Below are positions 27,728 through 37,030 of a stretch of 64,000 nucleotides of DNA, one piece after another. This DNA is from an uncultured Cocleimonas sp. (GTDB lineage Bacteria > Pseudomonadota > Gammaproteobacteria > Thiotrichales > Thiotrichaceae). A model generated the notes under the pieces. The model was given only the letters and a program-made list of their open reading frames with translations. It did not search any database and was not told the DNA's origin. A program made the position numbers and the translations under genes. The stretch lies in contig NZ_CANLZW010000005.1 in assembly GCF_947495625.1 (NCBI RefSeq), positions 62,001 through 126,000 of the forward strand, read 5' to 3'. How positions within the stretch are numbered: position 1 is the stretch's first letter; the number at the start of each line of letters is the position of its first letter.

Positions 27728-28102
27728 ATGACTAGCGAACTACCCAGCACATTGACTTACCCTCAACAGTTAGAAAAAATTAAAGGGAATATGGGTGTTT
27801 TATCTAACGATCAGCCGGATGTAATGAAAGCCTTTGGCGCACTTCACGCGGCAGGTTCTGCAGAGGGTGCCTTAGATACTAAAACCAAAGAACTTATTTC
27901 ATTAGCCATAGCAGTAACGGCGCGTTGCGATGGTTGTATTGCATTTCATACCCATGATGCGATGCAAGCGGGCGCAACCCGAGCAGAAATTACGGATGCG
28001 CTAGGTGTGGCAGTACTTATGGGTGGTGGGCCCAGCGTGATGTATGCAACGCATGTTATTGAAGCGATGGATCAGTTCGAAGGTTTGATTGAAAAAGTGT
28101 GA
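27728..28102 (+). CDS. Carboxymuconolactone decarboxylase/AhpD family protein
   Basis: 124 residues, all-helical. The core ARCDGCIAFHTHDAMQAGATRAEI has the CxxC pair and downstream His of AhpD-like enzymes, which act as thiol peroxidases or disulfide reductants; true decarboxylases lack the CxxC. The likely role is detoxification of peroxides in the cytoplasm. It lies after a 500-base gap holding one long dispersed repeat, with AAGGAG a few bases before the ATG. Confidence 0.88.
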   Translation: MTSELPSTLTYPQQLEKIKGNMGVLSNDQPDVMKAFGALHAAGSAEGALDTKTKELISLAIAVTARCDGCIAFHTHDAMQAGATRAEITDALGVAVLMGGGPSVMYATHVIEAMDQFEGLIEKV

Positions 28103-28164
28103 TCGAGAAAATTTGGTCGATTAACACCATTTAGTATTTTTTATCTAAAAAGTTTGATGCTAAC

Positions 28165-28197
28165 AACAGGTCTGGTTTTTACTAAGCCAGACCTGTT
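28165..28197. terminator. Bidirectional terminator overlapping a stop codon
   Basis: Stem AACAGGTCTGG / CCAGACCTGTT (11 bp, perfect) around an 11-base loop containing TTTTT. The loop contains the stop codon of the minus-strand response regulator; it also ends the AhpD-like gene. Confidence 0.75.
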
Positions 28198-28796
28198 TGT
28201 GTAACAATCCTTACCAATTCTGCTAGTGAGCGAGCTTCCAGTTTTTGCATCACGTTCTTTCGATGTACTTCGATAGTGCGTTGGCTTAATCCCAGATCAA
28301 TCGCGATCACTTTGTTCGCTTTGCCTTCAACGATCATCTCCATTACCTGATGCTCTCGCGGTGTGAGATTATGAATATGTTTTTTAACATCATGCGTTTG
28401 TTGTTGGTCATCATGCTGCTTGTTGCAACTATTTAAAGCATGATTAATTCGATCCAGTAATTCCTGATCACGAAAAGGCTTTTGTAGAAAGTCGAGCGCA
28501 CCTTGTCGCATCGCCTGAACGGCCATAGGTATATCACCATGACCTGTGATGAGTATCACTGGTAAAAAGGCTTCACGTCTATTTAGTTCTTGTTGTAACT
28601 CTAATCCACTCATGCCTGGCATGCGAATATCCAATACTAAACAGCCAATACTGTCGGAAGAATAGCTGGCGAGAAAATCATTCGCATTGGCAAACGTTTT
28701 GACTTTGATGCCAACCGAGTCCATTAAGTCAGCGAGTGATTCTCTTACTGCATTATCATCATCGACTATGAATACTGTGGCTTCATTATCAGCCAT
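28182..28796 (-). CDS. FixJ-type response regulator
   Basis: 204 residues: receiver domain (acidic pocket DDD at 12-14, phospho-acceptor Asp56 in LVLDIRMPG, Lys in LQKPF) and a C-terminal LuxR-type HTH (LTPREHQVMEMIVEGKANKVIA). This layout is the FixJ/TodT/TtrR group. It lies 136 bases downstream of a PAS-type histidine kinase on the same strand, its obvious partner. Targets are unknown; the divergently transcribed RND pump is a candidate by position only. Confidence 0.9.
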   Translation of the reverse strand: MADNEATVFIVDDDNAVRESLADLMDSVGIKVKTFANANDFLASYSSDSIGCLVLDIRMPGMSGLELQQELNRREAFLPVILITGHGDIPMAVQAMRQGALDFLQKPFRDQELLDRINHALNSCNKQHDDQQQTHDVKKHIHNLTPREHQVMEMIVEGKANKVIAIDLGLSQRTIEVHRKNVMQKLEARSLAELVRIVTQTGLA

Positions 28797-28932
28797 AATT
28801 AGTTTTCCTCTTGTAATTCCTAGTTTCTAAATTCAAATTTGCTTTAACTCTAGCGTTTTTTCTAAGGTTAAAGTTACTTATAAAAAGTTATCTTTCTATG
28901 CTGTTTAACCAAGTAGTTTAAACTAGTTTCTT

Positions 28933-30492
28933 CTAAACAGTCGGCAAGGTAAACCGAAAGGTAACACCTTGCTGTGCATTTCGACTAAACCAGAGGCGAC
29001 CTTTATGTGCAGTGATAATGGTTCGGCAAATAGAGAGGCCCATGCCCATGCCATCTTTTTTAGTGGTGAAGAATGATTGATATAATTCTGATTCTACTTT
29101 CTGGCTGATGCCTGTGCCAGAATCACTAACGGATACCTGTATCTCATGGTCATCATGGTTTATTGCAGAGATAGTCAAATGTCTATCATTATTCTTCACG
29201 CCTTGCATCGCATCTCTGGAATTATGAATCAGGTTTAGTATCACTTGTTGAATTTGAATGGGATCACCGATGACTTTGGGTAGGTTTTCAGTGACATTTG
29301 TTGTAATCGAGGTGTTTTTAAAGAAACCTTCAGTTTTGATAAATGTAATACAAAAATGAATGATTTCGGCAATATCAATTTCCTGTTTTTTACTTTGTTT
29401 GGTTTTTACCATTTCACGCATATTGCTAATAATATCGCCACTGCGTTGCGCTTGTTCCTGAATGCTAATTAATGCTTCTTTAACTTTTTCAAGATTTGGT
29501 TGTTCACTATTAATTCTGTTTCTTGCCGCTGCACAACGGTTAACGATCGCAGTAAGCGGTTGATTGAGCTCATGTGCAATACCCGCCGACATTTCACCAA
29601 ACATATTTAATCGATTGATATGAGCTAACTGCTGACGCTGATTTTCGGCTTGGACAATGGCGCGTTTTTTTTCAGTTCTATCAATCAAAGTGCTTAATAT
29701 TGCCGTTTCTCCTTTCCAGTCCATCAAACTCGATTCAACTTCCAGACAGCGTATGCTGCCATCATTATGTAATGCTTCGAACTCATAATTATTAGGGGCT
29801 TTTTCACCTTCTAGACGTGCTTGAGCATAAGCTTTGAGACGTTCTCTTTCGTGAGCCGCAATAATTGATGACATCGAATCTAAATTATATATTTGCTCGT
29901 CAGAATCATATCCAAGCATTTTTACCAGTGATTTATTAATAAACACTGGCTGCCAGTCGCGATGAATTAAAATACCTTCTAGAGAGCCATCTACAATTTT
30001 ACGAAATCGCTTCTCACTATTGAGTAGGGCAATTTCAGTTTCTTTTTGCAGATTTATATCTAACAAAATACCTTCGACAACCAGTTCGGGGATAGTAGCT
30101 TCTGAATTTTCGTAATATTCAGTCGTGTATTTTGCCTGGCCTTTAGACAAAACCCATTTCTGCTCACCACTTTTGGTATTGATGCGATGTGTGATTTCGT
30201 AGGGTTGCTCTAGTTTGATTGCTGTTTGCCCTTCTAACCAGACACGATCGTAATCTTCTGCGACGATTAATGAAGCAAGGGTAGGTCCTTCTTCACTCAT
30301 AAGTTCTTCGGCTGTATATCCAGTAAGTTCGTAGGTTCCTTTACTAAGATATAAAGTATTCCAATCAGCATTATTTTGAATTCTATAAATCATGCCGGGG
30401 AGATGTTCAGCAATACTATTAAAAGCTGGATCTTCTGTTTGATTACTCGATATTGACTTAGGGTTTGTATTCGGCATCTTTAAATAACTCAA
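28933..30492 (-). CDS. PAS-domain sensor histidine kinase (FixL-like, cytosolic)
   Basis: 519 residues, no membrane helix. Two PAS domains with PAC tails (about 25-150 and 160-280), then the HisKA phospho-acceptor box with His307 in SAGIAHELNQPLTAI, and a HATPase with NLIHNSRDA (N-box), DSGTGI (G1) and GMGMGLSI (G2). This domain order is the FixL/TodS-like class. I see no His pattern sufficient to prove a heme-PAS, so the ligand is unknown. It is transcribed ahead of the response regulator. Confidence 0.9.
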   Translation of the reverse strand: MSYLKMPNTNPKSISSNQTEDPAFNSIAEHLPGMIYRIQNNADWNTLYLSKGTYELTGYTAEELMSEEGPTLASLIVAEDYDRVWLEGQTAIKLEQPYEITHRINTKSGEQKWVLSKGQAKYTTEYYENSEATIPELVVEGILLDINLQKETEIALLNSEKRFRKIVDGSLEGILIHRDWQPVFINKSLVKMLGYDSDEQIYNLDSMSSIIAAHERERLKAYAQARLEGEKAPNNYEFEALHNDGSIRCLEVESSLMDWKGETAILSTLIDRTEKKRAIVQAENQRQQLAHINRLNMFGEMSAGIAHELNQPLTAIVNRCAAARNRINSEQPNLEKVKEALISIQEQAQRSGDIISNMREMVKTKQSKKQEIDIAEIIHFCITFIKTEGFFKNTSITTNVTENLPKVIGDPIQIQQVILNLIHNSRDAMQGVKNNDRHLTISAINHDDHEIQVSVSDSGTGISQKVESELYQSFFTTKKDGMGMGLSICRTIITAHKGRLWFSRNAQQGVTFRFTLPTV

Positions 30493-30646
30493 ACGTGCTC
30501 AGTGTTTTAGGATTAATTAATGAAAATAATTATAAACACGATCTATGAAGAAGTTTACGGATATAAGTCAACGGAATTCACTATTTTCCAAAGGATGACT
30601 GAATAGTAGTGATCTACTTAATAATTCAAGCGTGTTGGTGAAAATC

Positions 30647-30795
30647 AAAAAAGTGCCTGAGCTCTGTATAAGTTCCTTAAGCCATTTCAAACTACGAAAT
30701 GAGCCTAGATTTATCGAGACATAAACATTGCTATTTAATGCTTACCCATAGGGAAGGCGCAGCCGCATAAAATCACTTATAAGTAGGGGGGTGTC
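30647..30795 (+). repeat. Dispersed G-run element, copy 10 (long variant)
   Basis: Starts AAAAAAGTGCCTGAGCTCTG at 30647, shares the left module with copy 1 (TTAAGCCATTTCAAAC..GAAAT), carries a unique middle with ACCCATAGGG and GGCGCAGCCGC, and ends TTATAAGTAGG plus GGGGTGTC. It lies in the divergent gap between the sensor kinase and the RND pump. Confidence 0.8.
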
Positions 30796-30883
30796 ATTAT
30801 TATATTTTATTTTAATCAGATCACTTGATTTGATCAATTTTAGTGCTTATAGCTCACTTTATTAACAATATTTAATGTAGAAC

Positions 30884-30899
30884 TACGTACATGTACGTA
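30884..30899. promoter_or_regulatory. Perfect 16-bp palindrome upstream of the RND operon, possible TetR-type operator
   Basis: TACGTACATGTACGTA is its own reverse complement and ends 49 bases before the likely start of the pump adaptor gene. TetR-family regulators of RND pumps such as AcrR bind related TACATACATT-type palindromes (family knowledge). No regulator gene is adjacent, so the assignment is inference. Confidence 0.5.
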
Positions 30900-30947
30900 C
30901 TTCATTTTAGATTGTGCTGTAGCATTATACGTCTTTATAAATTACCC

Positions 30948-32156
30948 ATGATCACAATGCCTATTCAAGTTAAGCACGGCTTTTCAGCCAAGACTCGTTT
31001 GCACTTTTTCCTATTATTTCTTTTTGGTTCACTTTTGCTTTCTGGATGTGGCAGTAGTACCAGTGCAGAAACCAAGGCTCCGGCTGCGGCTCCTCCACCC
31101 GCTACGGTTATTGTTGAAGCGGCAAAATTTAAAGACGTCACGGAAGAGAGAACATTTACCGGACGCGTTGAAGCAGTAGATACGGTTCAAATACGGGCAC
31201 GTGTGCAAGGCTACCTGAAAAAGAAATCATTTGTTGAAGGTGGTGAAGTCAAAAAAGGGCAGGTACTGTTTGAAATAGAGCGAGACTCTTTTGAAATTAC
31301 AGTACGCCAGGCAGAGGCAAGTCTTGCCAGTGCCAAAGCCGCATTGACGTTGGCACAGCAAACATTTAATCGAAATAACAAACTGGTAAAACAAAGAACG
31401 TTGGCTCAAGCATCTCTGGATGATGCGCAATCTGCGCTATTGCAAGCGCAGGCAAACGTTCAAGTTCGCGAAGCCGAACTAAGTAGCGCTAAACTTAATC
31501 TGGGTTACACCAGAATTACCGCTCCAATGAATGGATTGGTCGGTCGTACCACCTACTCGGTAGGTAATCTGGTAGGACCAGACAGTAATGCTCTAGTAAC
31601 ACTAGTCTCTCAAGATCCGATGTATGTTTCTTTTCCTGTGCCACAGTGGCTAATGACTGAAATTCGTAAAACGGGACGAAAAACAGACGGCGTATATGTC
31701 AGTTTAGAACTGCCTGATGGTTCGACTTACGCGCACAAAGGCACCATCAAATTTACAAATGTACAAGGTAATTCAACCACAGATTCGGTGACAGTACGTG
31801 CCAGTATTCCTAACCCGGAACGTCTGTTGATTGACCAGCAATTAGTGCAGGTTTCTGTGATTAGAAAACAACCAGAAAGAAAACTTGTGGTATCACAGGC
31901 AGCGCTTTTACTCGACCAGCAAGGCACTTATGTTTTAGCGGTAGACGCTGAAGATAAAGTTGTGATTAAACGCATCACCACGGGTGAGCAGCAAGGATCA
32001 CTGATTGTCATTGATTCTGGGCTTGAGGAGGGTGACAAAGTCATTATCAGTGGTCATCAAAAGGCCAAGCCAGGTGGAAAAGTTTCACCGCAAATGGCCG
32101 AAGACCAAAGTGGCGCAGTGCCCACTACTGACAACATTAAAAGCACAAAGGAATAA
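30948..32156 (+). CDS. RND efflux periplasmic adaptor lipoprotein
   Basis: 402 residues from ATG 30948. The signal peptide ends in lipobox LLSGCG, so it is anchored to the inner membrane by lipid. After a Pro/Ala-rich linker come barrel-sandwich (VQIRARVQGYLKKKSFVEGGEVKKGQVLFEI), alpha-hairpin (QAEASLASAKAALTLAQQTFNRN) and beta-barrel segments of the AcrA/MexA family. An upstream in-frame start at 30891 would add 19 non-signal residues and overlaps the palindrome. The permease begins 6 bases after the stop. No outer-membrane factor gene is adjacent, so a TolC-like protein must be encoded elsewhere. Confidence 0.92.
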   Translation: MITMPIQVKHGFSAKTRLHFFLLFLFGSLLLSGCGSSTSAETKAPAAAPPPATVIVEAAKFKDVTEERTFTGRVEAVDTVQIRARVQGYLKKKSFVEGGEVKKGQVLFEIERDSFEITVRQAEASLASAKAALTLAQQTFNRNNKLVKQRTLAQASLDDAQSALLQAQANVQVREAELSSAKLNLGYTRITAPMNGLVGRTTYSVGNLVGPDSNALVTLVSQDPMYVSFPVPQWLMTEIRKTGRKTDGVYVSLELPDGSTYAHKGTIKFTNVQGNSTTDSVTVRASIPNPERLLIDQQLVQVSVIRKQPERKLVVSQAALLLDQQGTYVLAVDAEDKVVIKRITTGEQQGSLIVIDSGLEEGDKVIISGHQKAKPGGKVSPQMAEDQSGAVPTTDNIKSTKE

Positions 32157-32162
32157 GCGGTC

Positions 32163-35100
32163 ATGATTTTCGATCTCTTTATACGCAGGCCTCGTCTTGC
32201 GATCGTTATTTCGCTGATAATTACGCTAGCGGGTTTGATTTCAATTCTGGTCATTCCAGTATCTCAATACCCGAATATCGCTCCACCTACGGTGAGAGTG
32301 ACGGCGAACTATTCTGGTGCTGATGCCCTTACGGTGGAAGAGTCTGTCGCTCAACCGCTGGAAAATGCCATTAATGGTGTGACGGGTATGACTTACATGA
32401 AGTCTACATCCGCTAATGATGGTTCATATTCCTTGAACGTAACCTTCGATTTGGATACTGATCCGGATATCGATACGGTTAACGTGCAAAACCGGGTGAA
32501 TCAGGCGGAATCTCGTTTACCTCAGGAAGTGCGCTCGACTGGAGTTACGGTATCTAAGGTTTCAACAGATATGTTGCAAGTCTTTATGTTCCGATCAACA
32601 GATGACAGCCATGATCAATTATTCTTAAGTAATTTTGTCTCTTTGAATGTACTCGATGAGCTGAAGCGTGTGCCGGGCGTAGGTGATGCCTCTGTATTTG
32701 GTGTGCGTGATTACTCCATGCGTATCTGGATTGATCCGCAAAAGCTTGCTGATTTCTCAATGACATCCAGTGACGTGATTGCCGCGATTGAATCGCAAAA
32801 CTTGCAGGCTGCGGCTGGTAGAATTGGTGCAGCACCGCTGAATTCAGATCAACGTTTGCAGTTAACTATTACGACCAAAGGACGTCTGAAATCAACGGAA
32901 GAGTTTGGCAATGTCATCCTTCGTAGTCAAACCGATGGTTCTCAAGTACGTTTAAAAGACGTAGCAAAGATCGAGCTTTCTGCGGCTAATTTTGACACCG
33001 TCGCTACCAACGATGGACGACCAGCAGCGCCTGTGGGTATTTACCTTTCTCCGGGTGCAAATGCGGTTGAAGTGGCATCGGCTGTATCTAAACGTCTGGA
33101 AGAACTTCAGGTACGTTTCCCTGATGGTGTGAGTTACGCCTTTATCTACAGCACCGCAGAATTTGTATCTGCGATGATGGAAAGAGTTATCGGCACATTG
33201 CTTGAAGCGTTTGCTTTGGTTGCTTTGGTTGTGTTTATTTTCCTTGGTCGTTTTAAAGCAACACTGATTCCTTTAATTGCCGTTCCTGTTGCTGTCATAG
33301 GAACCTTTGCGGTTCTGTTGGCGTTTGGGTATTCGGTCAATACCATCTCATTACTTGCGCTGGTGTTAGCCATAGGTATCGTTGTTGATGATGCCATACT
33401 GGTGGTCGAGAACGTCGAAAGGGTCATGGAAGAAAACCCCGAACTGACCTCCGCGGAGGCGACGAGCAAGGCCATGGGAGAAATTGCCGGGCCGATAATC
33501 GCGATAACGCTGGTGTTGTTATCGGTGTTTATTCCTGTCGCATTCCTCTCTGGAAGTAGTGGTGTTTTATTCCGTCAGTTTTCGATTACGATTTCTGCGG
33601 CAATGGTAATCTCTGCAATCAATGCATTGAGTTTATCGCCTGCATTGTGTGCAGTATTTTTGAAGCCGGGTCAGCCGCGCGGAATCATGCGTAGTATCAC
33701 AAATGGTATCAATAAAGTCGGAAATGGCTATGCGGCAATTGTTAAGCGTCTGGTTCGTGTTGCTATTTTAGGCGTGGTTATCATTTTTGGTGTTGGCTAC
33801 GCAAACTTTAGTATTTTCCAGTCTACTCCTAGTGGCTTTTTACCTTCAGAGGATAAAGGTTACATCATGGTAATCTTCAATCTGCCTCCGGGTGCATCGC
33901 TTAATCGAAGTACGCTAGCAGCGCAGAAAGCAGAAGCAGTGATCAAAAAGGAATCTGCGGTTTCTAGTGTTACCGCGGTTGTTGGTATTGATTTGCTTGG
34001 TGGCGGAGCGGCATCAAATGCCGGTGTGTTATTCGTGCGTCTTAAAGATTACGAGGAACGTGAATCAGCTGACATGCATTCTACAGCAGTGGTAAGACGC
34101 TTTTTCGGATCGTTGTCTACCATTCCGGATGGTTTCTTCATTGCGCTTAATCCACCTGCTATTCAAGGTGTCGGTCAGGCGGGTGGTTTCGAATTTATAC
34201 TGGAAGGTCTACAGGGGCAGGAACCTTCGGAAATGGCTGCGACCATGCGTGGTATCGTTGTTGCCGCTAATCAGGCGCCACAATTATCACGTGTATTTTC
34301 AACGTATGAAGCGTCTACCCCACAGATTAATCTAGAGATTGATCGTGACAAGGTACAAACCCTGGGTGTGAATCTCGCGGATGTATTTACCGCACTCCAG
34401 GCAACACTGGGTGGATATTACATCAACGACTTTAATATGTTTGGTCGCACCTGGACGGTACGTATGCAGGCTGAAAAGGAATTCAGAACCAGCCCTGAGT
34501 CTATCTATGCAATACAGATTAGAAATAGTGCGGGTGAAATGATTCCACTTTCGACGGTTGCACGCGCTACTTTGGGCGTCGGCCCAAGAACAGTGGTTCG
34601 TTACAATAACTATCGTGCGATTAGTATTAATGGTAGTGCTGCTGCGGGAGCTGGTGACGGTGAAGCACAGCAGGCGATGGCAGACTTATCTGCAAAAACG
34701 CTACCGAATGGATATGGTTTTGAATGGACCGGTCAAGCGCTTGAACAACAAAAGTCATCAGGGCAGACGTTAATCGTTTTAGGTTTGGCGTTACTTTTTG
34801 CCTATTTATTCCTGGTTGCACTGTATGAAAGCTGGAGCGTTCCAATACCGGTACTCTTGTCGGTATTAGTGGCGATGTTGGGAGCCATGTTGGCGTTAAT
34901 GCTAACGAGCTCAACCTTTGTTCTGTATGCACAGATAGGTATCGTCGTGCTCATAGCACTGGCGGCGAAGAACGCCATTCTGATGATTGAATTCTCATTA
35001 GAACGGCGCGCCGAAGGTCAAAGTATTCTTCAATCTGCGGTGACAGGTGCACATCAACGTTTCCGAGCGGTTATGATGACGTCTTTTGCGTTTATTGTGA

Positions 35101-35327
35101 GTCTTATTCCTCTGGTTACGTCTACGGGCCCGGGCGCCGATAGCATGTACGCGGTAGGTCTGCCGGTTCTTTCGGGAATGCTTGCGGCTTCAACAGTGGG
35201 TATCTTCCTGATTCCGATGCTTTACGTAGTATTCCAGCGTATGCGTGAGGGTGATTGGTATCACCGAGGTGGTGAAACTGAAGAACTTCTCGATGCGAAA
35301 GAATTGTCAGAAGATAGCGCTAAGTAA
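32163..35327 (+). CDS. RND multidrug efflux permease (AcrB/HAE1 family)
   Basis: 1054 residues, the usual size. N-terminal [19 protein letters not shown] with [12 protein letters not shown] is the HAE1 start. Helix 4 has [18 protein letters not shown] with the Asp-Asp pair and a later [11 protein letters not shown] supplies the Lys, the proton-relay residues of the family. Two large periplasmic loops and twelve membrane helices are complete. With the adaptor it forms a proton-driven drug pump; substrates cannot be predicted from sequence alone. Confidence 0.94.
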   Translation: MIFDLFIRRPRLAIVISLIITLAGLISILVIPVSQYPNIAPPTVRVTANYSGADALTVEESVAQPLENAINGVTGMTYMKSTSANDGSYSLNVTFDLDTDPDIDTVNVQNRVNQAESRLPQEVRSTGVTVSKVSTDMLQVFMFRSTDDSHDQLFLSNFVSLNVLDELKRVPGVGDASVFGVRDYSMRIWIDPQKLADFSMTSSDVIAAIESQNLQAAAGRIGAAPLNSDQRLQLTITTKGRLKSTEEFGNVILRSQTDGSQVRLKDVAKIELSAANFDTVATNDGRPAAPVGIYLSPGANAVEVASAVSKRLEELQVRFPDGVSYAFIYSTAEFVSAMMERVIGTLLEAFALVALVVFIFLGRFKATLIPLIAVPVAVIGTFAVLLAFGYSVNTISLLALVLAIGIVVDDAILVVENVERVMEENPELTSAEATSKAMGEIAGPIIAITLVLLSVFIPVAFLSGSSGVLFRQFSITISAAMVISAINALSLSPALCAVFLKPGQPRGIMRSITNGINKVGNGYAAIVKRLVRVAILGVVIIFGVGYANFSIFQSTPSGFLPSEDKGYIMVIFNLPPGASLNRSTLAAQKAEAVIKKESAVSSVTAVVGIDLLGGGAASNAGVLFVRLKDYEERESADMHSTAVVRRFFGSLSTIPDGFFIALNPPAIQGVGQAGGFEFILEGLQGQEPSEMAATMRGIVVAANQAPQLSRVFSTYEASTPQINLEIDRDKVQTLGVNLADVFTALQATLGGYYINDFNMFGRTWTVRMQAEKEFRTSPESIYAIQIRNSAGEMIPLSTVARATLGVGPRTVVRYNNYRAISINGSAAAGAGDGEAQQAMADLSAKTLPNGYGFEWTGQALEQQKSSGQTLIVLGLALLFAYLFLVALYESWSVPIPVLLSVLVAMLGAMLALMLTSSTFVLYAQIGIVVLIALAAKNAILMIEFSLERRAEGQSILQSAVTGAHQRFRAVMMTSFAFIVSLIPLVTSTGPGADSMYAVGLPVLSGMLAASTVGIFLIPMLYVVFQRMREGDWYHRGGETEELLDAKELSEDSAK

Positions 35328-35381
35328 CAGTTCGCTATTACTTTTGTATCTATTTAAAAAATAGAAACGTTTCACGATATC

Positions 35382-35409
35382 ATGCCGTTATATGTTTATA
35401 TAACGGCAT
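35382..35409 (+). terminator. Hairpin after the RND permease gene
   Basis: Perfect 12-bp stem ATGCCGTTATAT / ATATAACGGCAT with loop GTTT, 55 bases after the permease stop. No T-run follows, so it may be a 3'-protective hairpin rather than an intrinsic terminator. Confidence 0.5.
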
Positions 35410-35447
35410 TGAATGACGTCAGTTATTGACGGTAGTAACTGATAAAT

Positions 35448-35528
35448 AAAAACTGCCTGCTCTGCATAAATTCTATTTACGTTTTTAAATAACAAAAACG
35501 TAATATCATTCAAAAGTAGGGGGGTGAC
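35448..35528 (+). repeat. Dispersed G-run element, copy 11 (medium)
   Basis: A5-CTGCCTGCTCTGCATAAATT joined directly to CTATTTACG, a perfect TTACGTTTTT / AAAAACGTAA hairpin, TATCATTCAAAAG, TAGG and GGGGTGAC. It equals copy 9 without its central TTCGGCT...CTCGG block, with a compensated change in the inner hairpin (TTACG/CGTAA for TTAGG/CCTAA). Confidence 0.85.
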
Positions 35529-35582
35529 TAAACCTCTCAAAGTCCCTGTTGTGATATTGAATACAATGAAAGATTTAAATAA

Positions 35583-36605
35583 ATGAAAAACAAATTATCC
35601 CCCCAGTTTGCATCACTCGCTATTTGCCTGCTAGCGGCACCTCAGTTGTATGCTGAGACAACAGATTATAAATCAAAACAGCCCGTTTATTGGAGTGTTC
35701 AATTAGAGAACGATTTACTCTCAGGGGGTGATGATCGTTTTTATACCAGTGGTCTTGAGATAAACCGAACTAAACGGAATTCTCCTCCGCAGTGGCTTGA
35801 TAATATTAGTCATAAACTTCCTTTCTTTATTGAAAGCGAAGATAAAGGTGGTGGCTATTCTATTGGACAGAAAATATTCACGCCTGAAGATATTTCAATC
35901 AGTGAAGTGATAGAAGATGATCGCCCTTATGCTGGGTGGTTATACGGAAGTGCTTCAATCGCTTCTGTGTTCAAGAATGAAGCTGATTACCGTGCCGTAA
36001 ATGCTTATGAATTCACCGTGGGTATCGTAGGGCCTTCATCTCAAGCAGGAAGTTTTCAAGAAGAAGTTCATCGAATGACAGGCTCGGAAACGGCTGAAGG
36101 CTGGGATAATCAATTACATGACGAGCTAGGTTTGATGGCTACTTATGTCCGCAAACATGAGCATTTTAGAAGCCTGAACAATGGCCTGGAATATTCGTGG
36201 TCCCCTCATACTGTTGTTGCCTTGGGAAATGTCTATACCTATGCTGGAGCAGGTATGATGTTCCGTTTTGGTGATAATTTAAAAGCTGATTTTGGGGCGC
36301 CAAATATCGACCCGGGTTTTCCCGGTACTGCTTACTTTAGTCCTAAAAAAGGACAAAACTGGTACTTTTTTGGTGGCCTGGAAACTCGTGCTGTTGCACA
36401 CAATATTTTCCTCGATGGGAATACCTTTAAAGATAGTCACAGTGTCGATAAAGAACCCTTGATATTAGACGCCCAACTAGGTGTATCGTATCAGCGCAAT
36501 AATGTACGACTTTCATACAGCCATGTATTGCGCTCTAAAGAATTCGAAGATCAAGACAAATATGCCAACTTCGGTTCTTTAAACGTTTCGTATTATTTTG
36601 ACTGA
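35583..36605 (+). CDS. Lipid A deacylase LpxR family outer-membrane protein
   Basis: 340 residues. Signal peptide (1-24, ending LYAET) then an outer-membrane beta-barrel. QLENDLLSGGDDRFYTSGL near the start holds the Asn-Asp pair and Thr region of the LpxR active site, and EEVHRMTGSETAEGWDNQLHDE the catalytic His region; DDRPYAGWLYGSAS is a further DUF2219 signature. Family members remove the 3'-acyloxyacyl chain of lipid A in the outer membrane. The C-terminal SLNVSYYFD ends in aromatic Phe-Asp as barrel proteins do. Monocistronic. Confidence 0.88.
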   Translation: MKNKLSPQFASLAICLLAAPQLYAETTDYKSKQPVYWSVQLENDLLSGGDDRFYTSGLEINRTKRNSPPQWLDNISHKLPFFIESEDKGGGYSIGQKIFTPEDISISEVIEDDRPYAGWLYGSASIASVFKNEADYRAVNAYEFTVGIVGPSSQAGSFQEEVHRMTGSETAEGWDNQLHDELGLMATYVRKHEHFRSLNNGLEYSWSPHTVVALGNVYTYAGAGMMFRFGDNLKADFGAPNIDPGFPGTAYFSPKKGQNWYFFGGLETRAVAHNIFLDGNTFKDSHSVDKEPLILDAQLGVSYQRNNVRLSYSHVLRSKEFEDQDKYANFGSLNVSYYFD

Positions 36606-37030
36606 GTATAGATCTTCCAGAAAGGGTAGGGTTTTATATTTTGCAAGGTATAAAAACCTTATAAAAATAATCGCTTAAAGTTGTATTTCAACTAATCACT
36701 CAACCAAAGAAAGGTTCAATTAAGTAACTCCCACATCCATATAATATTGTTCAGTTGATCAGGTTTCTGGCATTTTCTGTGTAAACAAGCTATTTGGTTT
36801 ATCGAAATAAGGATCGTCTAAAGTAGTAGTATTTAATAATGAGGCGCTATTCAATTCTCGCAAAATATCAAAGTTAAGTAGCCAAATACATTGGTTTACT
36901 TCTTTAAAAACAATATAAAAAATATTGAATTCTTAATTAATAGTAGACATGTACTAGTCCTAGGGTTTTATTCTTATAAAGATCATGTGTATATTCAGGT
37001 ACTATAGTTGATTAAGTAGAGAATAAATCT
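36606..37030. other. 425-base gap without recognisable gene
   Basis: AT-rich, with no copy of the dispersed repeat and no ORF or hairpin I can support. It probably holds the promoter of the kinase gene that follows; TACTATAGTTGATT near 37000-37015 could be part of one, but I cannot define it. Confidence 0.4.
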
